Source of the DNA: Gamsiella multidivaricata
Lineage: Eukaryota; Mortierellomycota; Mortierellomycetes; Mortierellales; Mortierellaceae
Reading direction: 5' to 3'
Length of the DNA stretch: 64,000 nt
NCBI RefSeq assembly: GCF_025024155.1
Contig: NW_026251779.1
Coordinates: 62,001-126,000, forward strand
Shown here: piece after piece, positions 49,237-61,019 of the stretch
Layout of the letters: each line of letters starts with the position of its first letter
Position numbering within the stretch: the first letter of the stretch is position 1
Program-made: the position numbers and the translations under genes
The notes under the pieces: generated by a model
Databases searched by the model: none
What the model was told of the DNA's origin: nothing
What the model saw: only the letters and a program-made list of their open reading frames with translations

Positions 49237-52200
49237 CTATTCATGTTTTCGTTTGGTTCGACCACTTTCCATCGCTGTGACATCCCGTGGTGCAAGGACG
49301 CCAGTAACGACTTCACCATCAATATGAAGACTCAGCGACAATGCCTCCAAGATGCCTGTTGCCCAGACAAAGGCCTTTCTCGTAAACGTCTTGCTGAAAT
49401 TAAACGCCTCCGGATTGACTGCCTCCAATGGCTCCTGAAGTGATTGGCGCAGATCCTCCACATCCTCCTTCATATCCTCCTCTAGCAGACTTGTAACCCG
49501 GGACGGCCATATCACACAAAAAGTAAAAAAAAAAACGAAGCAAAAACACTGTCAGCCATTGAATACCACAGTATCCAAAAAAAAAAAAAAAAAAAAAAAA
49601 AAAGGTTGATTTTCTCTCAAATAAAAGCGACCGCTTGCGCAAGACACCTTTTTTATCTTCATACCTGGAGTAATCCATTTTTTTGGCCGCAGTGATATAA
49701 TTGCAGAACCGAACCGGTCGCTGGTTCTCAAAGACAAGGAAGCATGTCAAGATCGCATCCTGTTCCATCTGGATCGCCATCTCCTCTTCCTCGTCCTGGT
49801 CTTCCTCTACCCAGGTCTCATCCCCCCAGCCGTGCTCAGGGAATGCAGAGCCCAGGGCCTCGCCAAACACACCATCCCTGTGCTCCATCATGACACCTCT
49901 GGCTGTCAGAAGCACCTGCTGCACCGCATCGCGTTTCAGTTCTGACATGGTCCTGATTTCCTCCTGTGCCTTGGCCTTGAAATATGGCGTATCATATGTC
50001 TCGGGGGATTCGATTCTACGCTCAAGACCTGAAAGGACCCTGTTCTGGGCAGTCTGCTCAAGCTGTTGCTCGCGCTCACCTGAGGTGTCGAGAAAGACCG
50101 CCTGTGCCAAGGAGAGGGTTGCAGAGCTGGATTCATGCAGGAGTACCGAGAACATTCCCCGGCAGATGTCCTCACACGCCTGCAGGACTTGCGATTGGCC
50201 TATATCGACGTAGAAAAGAGGCAGACTTCTGTCAGTACTTTTTTTTCTTTCTTTTTTCTTTTTTTCTTTTTTTAACCATCAGAACCTGAGAGAGACATAT
50301 ATGAATAGACATATCCCGATTGTTCACTGGGATGTCCATGGAGTACCTTGACGATAGATCCTTGCAAACTCCTGGGCCTGATTCTGAGGCTTATCCAATT
50401 TGTCATCCCACTCCAGAATCCCCTGCAACTTCACGCCCAACAACATATCCAACAGATCCAACATCGCAAACTCATTACGGAGACCTAAAAACTCGAGTTC
50501 CTGCTTCAGAGCCATGGCGATAGCCCTTTCTGTCTGCTCCAGCCTGTTCTCCAGCTCCTCCTCTTGCTCCATTTCCTGCTCTTCCACCTGGTGTTGCTGT
50601 TCTTGTTGTTGGATAAGCTGGAAACAATGGTCGATTTCCATAGGATTCATGGCCATGACGCGCATAGTGACGAGCAATGGGGTGGGGATAGAGTCGTGTC
50701 GAAGATAGTGGACCGTCTGTGTTGTGATCCCGACATGCTTGAGGATCTCGGTCTTGCGCTCCTGCTCCGGGTCCCGCGAGAAGTTCGTCTTTAACATCAC
50801 TAGATCATCCATATTATTCTAAGTAAAAAAAAAAAAAAAAAAAAAAAAAGAGAGAGACGAAAAAACAAAAAACGGTATTGTTAAACATATGCATATTCAC
50901 CAGCACTTTTATATGACGACGAGAACAGCTTTTTGTAAACCATCGAGAGTGGTGCTTACCTCTATGCAGAATCCGTAGCCGACGAGTACTAAAGAATGTC
51001 AAAATCATATTCGTAAAAGAGTGAACAAATGTTGTTGTTGTTGTTGTTTTTCCTACGAGATATCAGAAAGCATTAAGAGCGCGCGTGCTGCCTCCTGCAA
51101 GAATGCGCAGTGCTCCATTCAAGACTTTTTTTCACACAAGAAAAAGAAAAAAAAAAGCGTCGAGTTTATGTCCAGTCCATCCTGAAGATTTTCGTTCATT
51201 GTCTCTTGTTGCGGTCGAAAATATACATGTCATGTAGAACAGAACAGTATGAATGTGCAGTATCAGGGCATCGAACAAGAGATATGCCTACATTCTTCAT
51301 TGGACTGTATGAGAAAAAAGAAGGTCAATGATACACTTTCCCATATTAGCACGCGAATTTGAGATTTGGGGCGGATCGTTTTTGCTGGAACGTACAAAAA
51401 AGAAAATAGAAATGACCAAAGACATCTGTAAAAAAAAAAAAAAAAAAAACTGACCTTGGGACCATAGTTGTTAAAGACTTGGTTTCCTTTACTGACGGCA
51501 CTGCCAGACATTTCCAATCCTTGGGGCGTCTTCATCCACGTCAGCTTTTGTCGGCCTTTGTGGTTCAACATGTCTACTCACAGCAACCAGACATGAAAGG
51601 ACAAAACCAACCAGTGAGATCCTCTTTTTCCTATATTTTGACAAATCCTACCTTTATATCATCCCTGCAAAGCACATAGTTATTCTTACCTCCAAGTGGA
51701 ATCAACACAATCTCGCCTTCAGCTCCGCCTCCAAACAAGGTTGCCGGGAAAGCCCTCGACGAGAGCACGGTCTCTGCCCACAAGAACCTCTCCCACGTGT
51801 ATCCCTGTTCCTTCCTCAAGTCCTCTCCAACAATCCCCATAGTCTTCTCATACTTCTGTCTCAAGTCCGACTTTCGCTCCTGAACCACCAGGAATGCATT
51901 CGTTCCCCTCAATTGCTCCATGTCGCGCTCATCAAAATCCAGGGCCGTATAGATGCGTTCCGGAATCATATCCAGGTACGGATGATAGAACGATTTCTCT
52001 TTGAGGAGCGACTGCTGGATCAAGAAGAGGATGAAGACTGTGCGGCCGTCGAGTGCATGGGCCGAGGGAGGCAGGCTGTCACGGGCGATGGCCTCCGTGA
52101 GCACGAGAGGTGAGGATGGGACCGAGAGAAAGACCTCGTCCTCGGCAATGTCCTCGGAGCAGTAGACACTTCCACAGCCTTGGACGTCTAGGATACATTG

Positions 52201-52348
52201 GGGTGGTTTTATTTTTATTATTTTTTTTAGAGCGTAATTGAACGAATGTGAGGTCATTCTCCTCATTTCTTTAGTACATGTATGTGTGTCCCATGATGGA
52301 TATGGTCCAAGAGGGAGGGCTCTGGTCTGTCTTTTTTGGTTTCTCCAC

Positions 52349-52382
<34 letters not shown>

Positions 52383-52675
52383 AGTGCGGACAAAACTCCA
52401 TAGATCCCAAAAAAAAAGAAGGCGGGGGAGAAGATTTCTTTTTTTATTTTACCATCACGGAATTCTAATTTCGGAAAGCGGGCATTGTTCTCTGTCAGCC
52501 AGTTGACGAATCGCGTCTGCTTCGAGATGGAGGGATGGTTCTGGTCCATGGGATCGATGCTTGGAATCACAGGCGGGGGAGGAGGAGGAGGAATGAGGTT
52601 TGTATACAAAATACCGTCCAATGAGAATAAGGAGGGCAGACTCGCAATTGAGTTTGATGTATGTGTGTGTTCCAT
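49237..52675 (-). CDS. SET-domain protein lysine methyltransferase (Rubisco-LSMT/SETD type)
   Basis: Eight exons: 52675-52453, 52187-51690, 51573-51455, 51304-51292, 50988-50960, 50818-50347, 50199-49665, 49489-49237; phases close exactly at 713 residues. The SET core is split as in SETD3/SETD6/RKM enzymes: FVNWLTENNARFPKLEFRDG, GCGSVYCSEDIAEDEVFLSV, FLWAETVLSSRAFPATLFGG, then EIVLIPLGDMLNHK (the SAM-site NH), and NNYGPKSNEELLVGYGFCIE (the catalytic Tyr region). A helical substrate-binding part follows, with a Gln/Glu-rich insert of about 50 residues. These enzymes methylate ribosomal proteins, elongation factors or actin; the substrate here is unknown. Exons 4 (13 nt) and 5 (29 nt) are very short, yet together restore the conserved NEELLVGYGF. 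The last exon repeats a SET-like phrase (FTRKAFVWATGILEALSLSL). Start: ATG at 52675 or an in-frame ATG about 125 bases downstream. Confidence 0.85.
52349..52376 (+). repeat. poly-A tract in a SET-gene intron
   Basis: About 28 consecutive A on the plus strand, i.e. a poly-T on the transcribed strand, inside the first intron. Similar tracts occur at 49577-49603 and 50826-50849 in other introns of the same gene. Confidence 0.9.
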
Positions 52676-53321
52676 CGGATTACAAGGGTTTCGCTGCACG
52701 AATCCTGCCCACGGACTCAGGCACGCAAATTGCTTGAATAAGGTTCTGTGTTATGAAAAAAAAAATAGGTGGATCTGTTGCCCATGTGTTTAGCCTATTC
52801 TATTTGTTATTCCCTGCACACCCCTACTTCCTTAGTGCTCTCTTTCTCTTTTGCACTCATCGGTCTCTGACTTTTCACTCGTGCGAAAGCATGTCGTCCC
52901 AGGAGATATTAACTGACGCAGCAAGGGGCGAGGAAGGAGAGGAGGAGAAACGGCTAAGGACTCTGATCGCTCACTCAATCATGCTGGAAAAAAAATCCTT
53001 TTTTTATCCGTCGAACAATGCAACCCAAGCCCATGATTGGGTAACATGATAAAGTGGCTATATCTCCGTTGAGACGAGACAATGGCGTATGTATGTTCAA
53101 TGCCTTGATTCTGTCCGCCGACCAGCTCAACGAGTACCCAGTAGTTCTTCATGGGTCGAAGGAGATCAAAGACGGAGAGAAATACAAACATATATTTAAT
53201 CTGGACATGCAGTTGAACGCGACCCAAGATCATCACAGGACAGTAATAGAGAGAGCGAACTAGGAGCGTACAAAAGAAAGAAAAAAGAGGTAGAGGGAAG
53301 AAAGAGGGAAAGGAGCGTCAA

Positions 53322-53372
<51 letters not shown>

Positions 53373-53879
53373 AAGTTTCGTCCTGATCGCAGTCCACACC
53401 GGTGCATTCTGGGATGGTCCAATCCAATCTACTGAGCGTGTTTCGTATGTGGCCCACACAAGTAAAGCAAAGAAAAGAAAAGATGGGCTGTGTGTGTGTG
53501 TGTGTGTGCGTGTGTGTGTTTCCGTCCTCGAAGCGGGTCTTGCCCTGTCTTGTCTTGTCCATTTCAGATCCTCAAGTCGGTCAGATCCTCAATTGACGAA
53601 AGCGCGATAAATATAGAATCGACGTCGAGGTCATATTACATGTAGAGTGAAGTATGTCACCATAATAACGATAGCCTTTTAAAACACCTCTTTTTTTTTC
53701 TTCACACCTTTCTTCATTCTTTTCTTCACCGCTATTACCATTGCCATTCTTGCCGCTATCTCCTAGTTACTCATTCACTCTCTATCTCTTTCTTTCTCAC
53801 AAAGGCTCCACGCAAACTCATACATCCCACTCTCCCACCACAAGCACACACACACACCCCACACATCCCAGAACAAATA
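52676..53879. promoter_or_regulatory. divergent spacer between the SET gene and GNA1, microsatellite-rich
   Basis: 1.2 kb between two outward-facing starts. It contains (GC)n running into (GA)n at 53322-53369 and (TG)n at 53489-53519, then pyrimidine-rich sequence (TTCTTCA, CATTCTTTTC) before GNA1. A frame starting at 52891 (MSSQEILTDAARGEEGEEEK) is acidic but short and unsupported. The promoter role is inferred from position. Confidence 0.45.
53322..53369 (+). repeat. (GC)7 followed by (GA)n microsatellite
   Basis: An alternating CGCGCGCG stretch passes directly into a GA run of about 34 bases; both are able to form non-B DNA. It lies in the SET/GNA1 promoter spacer. Confidence 0.9.
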
Positions 53880-55294
53880 ATGAGCCCCAGACCACAAGCC
53901 CTTTTCAGTTCCTCCCTCATCTCCCCCGAGGTTCAGGCCCAGCTCCCCGAGGGCTACCTGATGCGCCCACTCGAGATCACAGATTACGCCAAAGGCTACT
54001 ATGACTGTCTGGCAGGCCTGACCGTCGTCGGCAAGGTCTCTGAACAGTCCTTCTGTGAGGCCTTCGAGGCCATGCTCCGTTGCCGGACTGTGTATCATGT
54101 GGTCGTGATCGAAGAGCTTGCAAAGAGTCGGATTGTTGCCACAGGAACCTTGATCGTCGAACAAAAGTTCTTGAGAGGATGTGCAAAGGTAAGAGAGAAA
54201 AACACCATCAGGCAGAAGAAACAAAAAAAAAAAAAAAAAAAAAAAAAAACGAAACGAAACGAAACGAGACCAAAGATGGAGGAGGGAAGGAAGGAGATGG
54301 GATGAGTACATCCTTAAGGGAGGTGGGGGGTTGGTTGGTTTTCATGAGTAATACCGAACGAGAGGAGGGCGCTTGAATCCGTCACTGACCATTACCTATT
54401 CGGTTCCCTTTCGAAACATGTTAGGCTGGACATATCGAGGACATTGTCGTACACGATTCCCAGCGCGGAAAGAAGTTTGGCATCAGGTATAACGTCTTTT
54501 TTTTTTTGTCCTACAAGGAACAAACAAAAAAAAAAGCACACACTCGACCTGCTTTGCCCAAAAAGCAAAAAAATTAGCTTTCCCATAATCGCTATGCCAC
54601 ACACATACACTGCGCTGCCATATCCATTCTTATTCTTATTATCGTAAGCAGACCACTCCGTTCCTGACCCTATCTATATATTTCTTTTCTTGTTCTTTTG
54701 TCTCTTTGTCTCTGGCTTTCCCCCTTCCCCCATAGACTGATCGACCAGCTGCGACACATCGGTGCGACCGTCGGCTGCTACAAACTACTCCTCACCTGCT
54801 CCGAATCCAATGAAGCCTTCTACGAGAAGTCGGGCTTCCACCGCAAGGACCTCCACATGTCCCTCTACTTCAACCAGCAGCAGCCACAGCCACAACCCTC
54901 ACAGGAAGTGATCCAGGCCTTCTCACTCTCCACAACATCCAACGCCACCACTACTACCGCCACCACCACCACCAGTATCTCCAACACACCAAAGCAATAC
55001 ATGGCCATGCCTGCTTCAGAACCCATCTGCAACACAACAAACGTGGACTGCAGTCTCCTCGAAAACACACTCGTAGCCATCACCACCAGCTCCAGCTCCA
55101 GCTCCAACAGCTTCAACAGCACCACCAGTCACGGCAGCAAAGGACCCGCGTCAGCACCCGCGCCAGCATCCGCATCCGCATCCGCATCCGTGTCAGCATC
55201 AGCATCGCCATTATCGTCCTCCAAATCTATAAACGGCCATGGTGTGCCCCTGGAGGCACTAGGCGCCTCCATGGAATCCATCTACGTCAAGTAG
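53880..55294 (+). CDS. GNA1: glucosamine-6-phosphate N-acetyltransferase with a long Ser/Ala/Thr-rich tail
   Basis: Exons 53880-54188, 54425-54486 and 54736-55294 give 309 residues; ordinary GNA1 proteins have about 150-185. The enzyme acetylates glucosamine-6-phosphate with acetyl-CoA, a step toward UDP-GlcNAc for chitin and glycans. The GNAT domain is complete: GYLMRPLEITDYAKGYYDCL, VYHVVVIEELAKSRIVATGT, AGHIEDIVVHDSQRGKKFGI (acetyl-CoA loop), LIDQLRHIGATVGCYKLLLT and CSESNEAFYEKSGFHRKD. After residue 165 comes an unrelated tail: a Gln/Pro run, Thr/Ser runs (TTTTATTTTSIS), Ser runs and an Ala-Ser dipeptide tract coded by GCATCC hexamers, ending LGASMESIYVK. The tail is open to a single stop, so it is probably translated. 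Regulation is not visible. Confidence 0.95.
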
Positions 55295-55433
55295 AAACAA
55301 ACACCCCTCCCCTCCTCTTCCGCCCCCCCCCCCCCCCCCTCCTCAGATACTCAAAATACATACACACACTCTCTCATACACACACACACACACACACACA
55401 CACATACTCGACCCCCAAAGGCCTGGGGTCGAT

Positions 55434-55491
<58 letters not shown>

Positions 55492-55772
55492 CTCTCCCCA
55501 ACTTGTTATCTTTTTGCTTTGCTTTTTTTTTTAGTCTATTTTGGTTTCATATCACAGCAAATAAACCGCCCCAAGTTTTCATCGTCTTTTTTTGTTTCTC
55601 TGTTAGGGGTAAGATGGGAATAATGTTCATGAAAGTATCTTGAAGTGGAGTCTTTTTTTTTTTTTCTTTCTTTTCTTTCTTTCTTTCTTTCTTTGTTTGC
55701 GAGTATTGTAAATGAAAAAGAATAAAAAAAAAGATCTAAGCGAATCTACAAATTACAGGTGTGTATACATAC

Positions 55773-55804
<32 letters not shown>

Positions 55805-55957
55805 GAGAAAGAGAAAGAAAAGCTAACATAGCAAAAAAAATAATAATAATAACAATAATAAAAATAATAATGAGGCAACGAGAACTTTTTTTCTTTTCTT
55901 TTCTTTTCTTTTTCTGCGGTGGTGCTGTTTCATGGGGGGACCCCCCTCCCCCTTCAA
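55295..55957. repeat. convergent spacer built mostly of microsatellites
   Basis: Between the GNA1 and RSPRY1-like gene ends: a C17 run (55323-55339), (CA)n (55378-55404), (CT)n of about 50 bases (55439-55489), a (TTTC)n tract (55665-55694), an A26 run (55773-55798), then GAAAGA and AATAAT units. No gene is present. Confidence 0.85.
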
Positions 55958-58900
55958 CTACATCTCCAATCGATTACTGGGCATCGACGCCCGTCGTCCT
56001 CCAAACCGCATCGTCGTACCTGACCCACTACCCCCTCCAGCCATCGCCGACGACATCATCAGCCCAGGTGGCAGCATCATCGCCCCGCCCACACCAGTAT
56101 GCGTCCCAGTCAAAGACGAAGGAATAGCCGGAGGAAACAAAGGCGCCGGTGCCAAAGACGCTCCCGCCGTGATCTGCACACTGTTCCTTCGAGAATGGAT
56201 CGAGTGTCCATCCTGGAAATCCAACGCGCTCTGCTCCATCACCTCACTATCCGACGCCTCCCGTCCTTCCTCCACCAACACCACGTCCTCCTCTGACTCT
56301 GACTCTGACTCCAGCGAATCCTCCTGCCTCATGGCAGCTGAAGCAAAGATCGGATCATCCGTAACCGGTCCAGACGGATTCAGTTCCAAACCCAACCCCA
56401 CCGACGGCACTGATGGCGCACTCCTATTATTCCCTGTCAACAATCCTGATGTCGCCCGGAACCGCAGGTTCGCCTGGTCGTTCCCCTCCGACGACGACAA
56501 CGGATGCCGTGAATGTAACTGTCGTACGGGCCCTTCCAACGGATCCACATCCCCATCCAAATCCATCGGATGTAACTGGCTCCGCTGCATCCTCGGTGGC
56601 CGATTCAAGAATGCAAAGTACGCCGTTGACGGTGGCGAGAACGGGTCCTGAAGACACTCATCCTCCAACGCAACCCGATTCGCCGCCAGTCCCGGTGATG
56701 GTGACGGTAACGATCCCGCAAGTGTGTACCTCCGACGTGAAGACAATGATTCTGTCGATGGAGAACGAGTATAAGGAAAAGGGGCACTCTGTCGCGGCTG
56801 ATGCTGTTGATGCTGTTGGTGTTGAGATTGACGTTGGGGCAGTAGTGGATCGCTGTTCGGCGCCGCTGTTGCGGCCATTACCACCGCTGCCACAGAGGCC
56901 GCCGCCTCTGTATCCGAATGAGCATTAGAGTCACCAGTAGTCACATCCTCAGTCGTAGTCGTAGTCGTGGTCGTATTGCTTGATGAGGGCATAGAAGCTC
57001 GGCCCAAGTTCACGACAGGCGGTGCGGGGCCACAGTACTCGGCAGACCACGTAGAAGTCAATGTGCTCGAAGCCGAAAGGCCCAGGGCCGAGGTGTTGAC
57101 GCTGCTCTCATCGCTGGATCCCAAACCCGATATTCCAAGCCCATCAATACAATTGATCACGGACGAGCCTGCGTCCTTGGATTCACTGCTTGGAAACATT
57201 TGTCGCTGGAAAATACGGGATCGGCACAACGGGCTATAGCACAACGAGGAAAGTGGAAGCGAAAGAAAGAACAATCTCATCTTAGTACACCGCAACACAG
57301 TAAAAAAAAAAAAAAAAAAGGGGGGGGGGGGGGAGGAGGAGCAAATGCCAAGCAATACGTGAACAGAACATTCCAAAACCAACCCAACAACTTACCACAT
57401 ATCCAAGGAATACGCGCATTCGACACAGAGCCCATCATGTCCACAGGGCTGGAGGGTCACCGTCGCTGTATGGTCACAACAGATCGTACACAATAGACTG
57501 TAATCAATCTCGGTATCGCCCTCTGGCATTGACGGCAACCGGATTCCAGTGACAGGGTCGACGTGGATCCGCCCATAAACACTATCGTTCTTTGGCCGCA
57601 CAATCGCCGCTCGCATTTCCGGTGTGATCGCTCCATGATCGTTCAAGTTCCTCCATGGAAGTGCTGGTGGGTACCTAAGGATATAACCCATAACAAAAAC
57701 AGCAAATCATGAACCACAAACCACAGTTCACAAAAGTCAGTACCAAAATCTAGTCGTCTAGTTATCCCTTCCAAACCCCTCCGAAATAAATTGATATCCC
57801 CAAACATCAAACATACCTGAAGGGCGTTGCACCAAAGTTGACGGTCGCTTGCTGGAAGGACGTGAACGAGAGCGCAGGATAGTATCCCGAAACGGCCTGG
57901 GCTCCAAAGTGGTCCATCTCAAACGGGGTCACCTTTCCAAGACTCCTGCCATTCAAGAAACATTCCATGATGGCGTTGTCAATGTCTAGATAGAACCCAA
58001 CCACGTCCCCCGGCCTCCATGCCTCCGATCCACCGTACGACTCAGACTCGCCGTCGGACCAAATTAGATTCCTGCATCCGTCGTATGCAAATCCGAACTG
58101 GAGAAAGAAAAGAAATAAACAATGGTTGAATATATCAGCATCTTCCCCCTATTTCACTATCCCTATCAATGATACCAGAGCAGGTCCGAGCGTTTGTTCA
58201 CGTCTCGGTTCTTGCTGCAACTTACAATGTCATCGCCGACACCTGTGCCATCCTCTGGCGAGAACTGACAGTGGACGGTGGCCCATCCCAGCTGCATAAT
58301 GCCTGCGGTGACAAGGGTCACCTCATAGAACCACTTTCCTTGAGAGATACTCTTGGTCGCGCGAATGGATTCAAACGTAGAGCCGTCGTTTCGAATCGAT
58401 AGTCCGTCCCCAGAGATTTTCCAGTGCATGGTCGCATCCAGTGTGTTGAGCATCACGTTGATTGTCGGTGTTGAAGAACCTGCTTTAATGACGCTGTCTT
58501 TTGGTGTGGGGGGCCGAGATATCCTGGCTGCAAGATCGTCCACTGCCTGAGAGATCGTTGGGCTCAGATCGCCCCGTTGGTCCATCCCTGCGATACCCTT
58601 AGTGTCCTATAGAAAAGCGATTGTTGTTCAAAGCGCTTGCCTCGTGAGCCTTTACTGTATTTTTTTTTTTCCTTGGCACGCCAAATACAAGAACCCTTAC
58701 CTCCGTCATGTCCCGAAAGATGTTTCGAAGAGACCACTCTGCACAGAATTTTGCCTGTAGCACTCCCGAGATCTCGTTCTGGTCTGTCAGCCCATTGGTA
58801 GACATATTTGCGACATCCCTCAGTAGTCTACGTATAGGTGTCTGCATGATGCGCGCCTTGCAGGGTCCTGTCAGACTGAATTTTTCCAGCGCAATGATCG

Positions 58901-59935
58901 AGAACACTTTGCAAGACATATCTGGGTCATGTTCGATGTTGTTGAGTAGACATTCGCATACAGCCTCCGAGAATAAGGTCGAGCTCATCTCTCCAGCCAA
59001 ACGGTTTGCAAGTACACTCCAGATCAATGCTGCCGCGGGCTTGTTTTTCTTTTTTGAACGCAAACGAGCCAATCCACCTAGAAATGCGCAAGATAAAACG
59101 AGCGACAAGAGTATATGAGCAAAAGGCGAGAGGTAAGTTCCTGGCCGCGAAAAGAAGCAGCGGAATTGCGAACGCCACTGAAGTAATCGATGATGTCTTG
59201 CCTGGATCACACTTGGACAGCAGCTGCTGAGATAACCGCCTGGTGGTCTGCTGCGAGGGTAATGCGGCCATGTCGATGATGTGGCATAAGAACGGCGCTG
59301 CGATTCCAAGACTGTCCGTTGAGATCATATCGACCATGACGCCCAGTAGTTCGCAGAATGATGATTCTGGATAAGCATAGCAAACATGGCAATAGCATCA
59401 TGGAATTGTCATATTTTTTGACAAAATGGAGTACGAAAAAAAGGGGCCCAGTAAATCAGACGTATGATTTGTCAGTATCAGTTGCTTGAATCGAATTTTT
59501 ACCACGCCGAAGAGTGTGTATTCAAGGGAAGAAGGAGGACCAGCTGATGTACCCCGCCCCTGATATAGAGGCGTGTGTGCTGAATGCGTTCCTGAGAAGG
59601 AGAAGGAGAAGGAGAGAGCAATCGATTCGTGTGTTTTGTAGGCTGGAAGGAGATAGGGAGCAGGTGGATATAATAACAGTGATGATTATAAAAATGGCGG
59701 GAGCATTGCATTGCATTGAAAGGGTGTATCATTGTGCATCCTGCGTGGGGGGGGGAAGGGGGTTTCAGAGGATGCTGCAGTGCATGTACCTACCGGTTGC
59801 GGTCAGGTGGATCAATGACTCGAGAGCTGAGGAGAGCTCGTTATGTTCAGTCATGTTGTGGAGCTTGTTCCAGGCAGCTCGGATGTGGACCTTGACAAAG
59901 ACCCGCTCCAGCAGCTTTGCAGCCATTCTGTTCAT
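55958..59935 (-). CDS. RSPRY1-like SPRY and RING-finger E3 ligase candidate
   Basis: Exons 59935-59794, 59366-59202, 59077-58701, 58606-58226, 58097-57817, 57674-57396, 57233-55958 give 966 residues. Residues 1-270 are helical (armadillo-like) with RAAALIWSVLANR-type text (here KPAAALIWSVLANRLAGE). The SPRY domain follows (TMHWKISGDGLSIRNDGSTF, GKWFYEVTLVTAGIMQLGWA, VVGFYLDIDNAIMECFLNGR, YYPALSFTSFQQATVNFGAT). A C3HC4 RING comes next: LCTICCDHTATVTLQPCGHD, GLCVECAYSLDMW and, across an intron, CPLCRSRIFQRQM. Animal RSPRY1 ends soon after the RING; here a low-complexity tail of about 415 residues continues. The second intron seems to start with GC rather than GT (see findings), and the first intron (427 nt) is unusually long and may hide an exon. 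An E3 ligase role is inferred. Confidence 0.85.
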
Positions 59936-61019
59936 GGCTGACTGATGGTGTGGCCCGTATATGCGATGGAGAAGACTGTTGGGAGGGAGGGATGGAAGTT
60001 AGTGAGGCAGTAGAGAAGAGAGTGTGTGTGTAAGAGAGAGAGTGAAAGAAGAGAGAGTTTACGGGCGGTAGTGGTGGTGTAGACGGTAGCGGTAGCGGGT
60101 AGTGGCAGTGGATGGATGAGAAAGAGGGACGGGAGAAGGAGGACTAGTAGGGAAGAGAAGGAGTGGGGTGTGAGTGGATTGGGATATGGGGGGGAGGGGG
60201 GGGGGGGCAAAAAGGAAGGGAGGAAAGACAAAGACAAGGTAGAAATGAGGAAATGAGCTGTTCCTTTTGGTATTTGTTGTGTGTGCTACGCTGCGGATTC
60301 TGTGCAGCCTAGCTGGTGGAGGAAATGAAAATGACACACTTGGCAGGAAGGGTTCAAGGAGTTGAAAGGGTCAAGAGAGCTAAAGACTAAAAGGGTTAAA
60401 GGGTGGTTGGTGGCGCAAGCAAACGACAGAGGAGAACGTCCTTGGAGCAATGGGAGGAGAAGCAATTGCGAGGCAGGGCAGGAGAGGAGGGGGAGGGAAG
60501 AGGAATAAGAGGAAGTGGAGGCGGCGGAGCAGGCTGTAAGAATGAGAGAGGGAGTAGAGGAGGAAGAGGTGAAGTGAAAATCAAAGGAAAGGGAAAGGGA
60601 GGAAAGGGAAGAAAGGAAGGGAAGGGAAGGAAAGGGAAGACAGGATGTGAAGGGCAAAAACAAAGCGGCAGAGGATTTGTAGCTGCTGCTGGCTGGTAAT
60701 GCTGGTAATGCTGGTAATCTGCCTGCAGTGAGTGCTGCGGCTGGTTGCGCAACCTGGTCCCACGACCTGGCCCCTAGCTGTTGGACGGGCTTCTTCGCGG
60801 TCACGTAGGGGACGAATAGGACGAATAGACGCTGCGGGGGGGAGGTGGCTTGTGCGCACAAACCCGGTAGCCAGTTTGAGAGCCCCCCCACCTGAGTGGT
60901 TCCTCAAGAAGAAGGTTGACTTTCTATTCCCACTGTTTCATATCCTCCAAACATAGCAAGCATAGCACAGCGACACCACACGGACACTCACAAACAGCAA
61001 CACAGCGACCATAACCACC
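59936..61019. promoter_or_regulatory. divergent spacer between the RSPRY1-like and ANKRD40-like genes
   Basis: 1.1 kb, strongly purine-rich on the plus strand from 59980 to 60640 (GGGAGGG, GAAGGAA runs, a G10 tract near 60198-60207). Three tandem TGGTAATGC-like units lie near 60694-60719. Long minus-strand frames here are pyrimidine-coded Ser/Pro/Leu strings and are not considered genes. Promoter function is inferred. Confidence 0.4.

Noticed and set aside
52891..53049. Short acidic plus-strand frame starting MSSQEILTDAARGEEGEEEK
   Set aside because: Only about 53 codons, with no conserved continuation and no supported splice donor; it lies in a promoter spacer.
60286..60891. 201-codon minus-strand Ser/Pro/Leu-rich frame
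   Set aside because: It is created by a long pyrimidine-biased strand; no domain, and it lies in the divergent promoter region.
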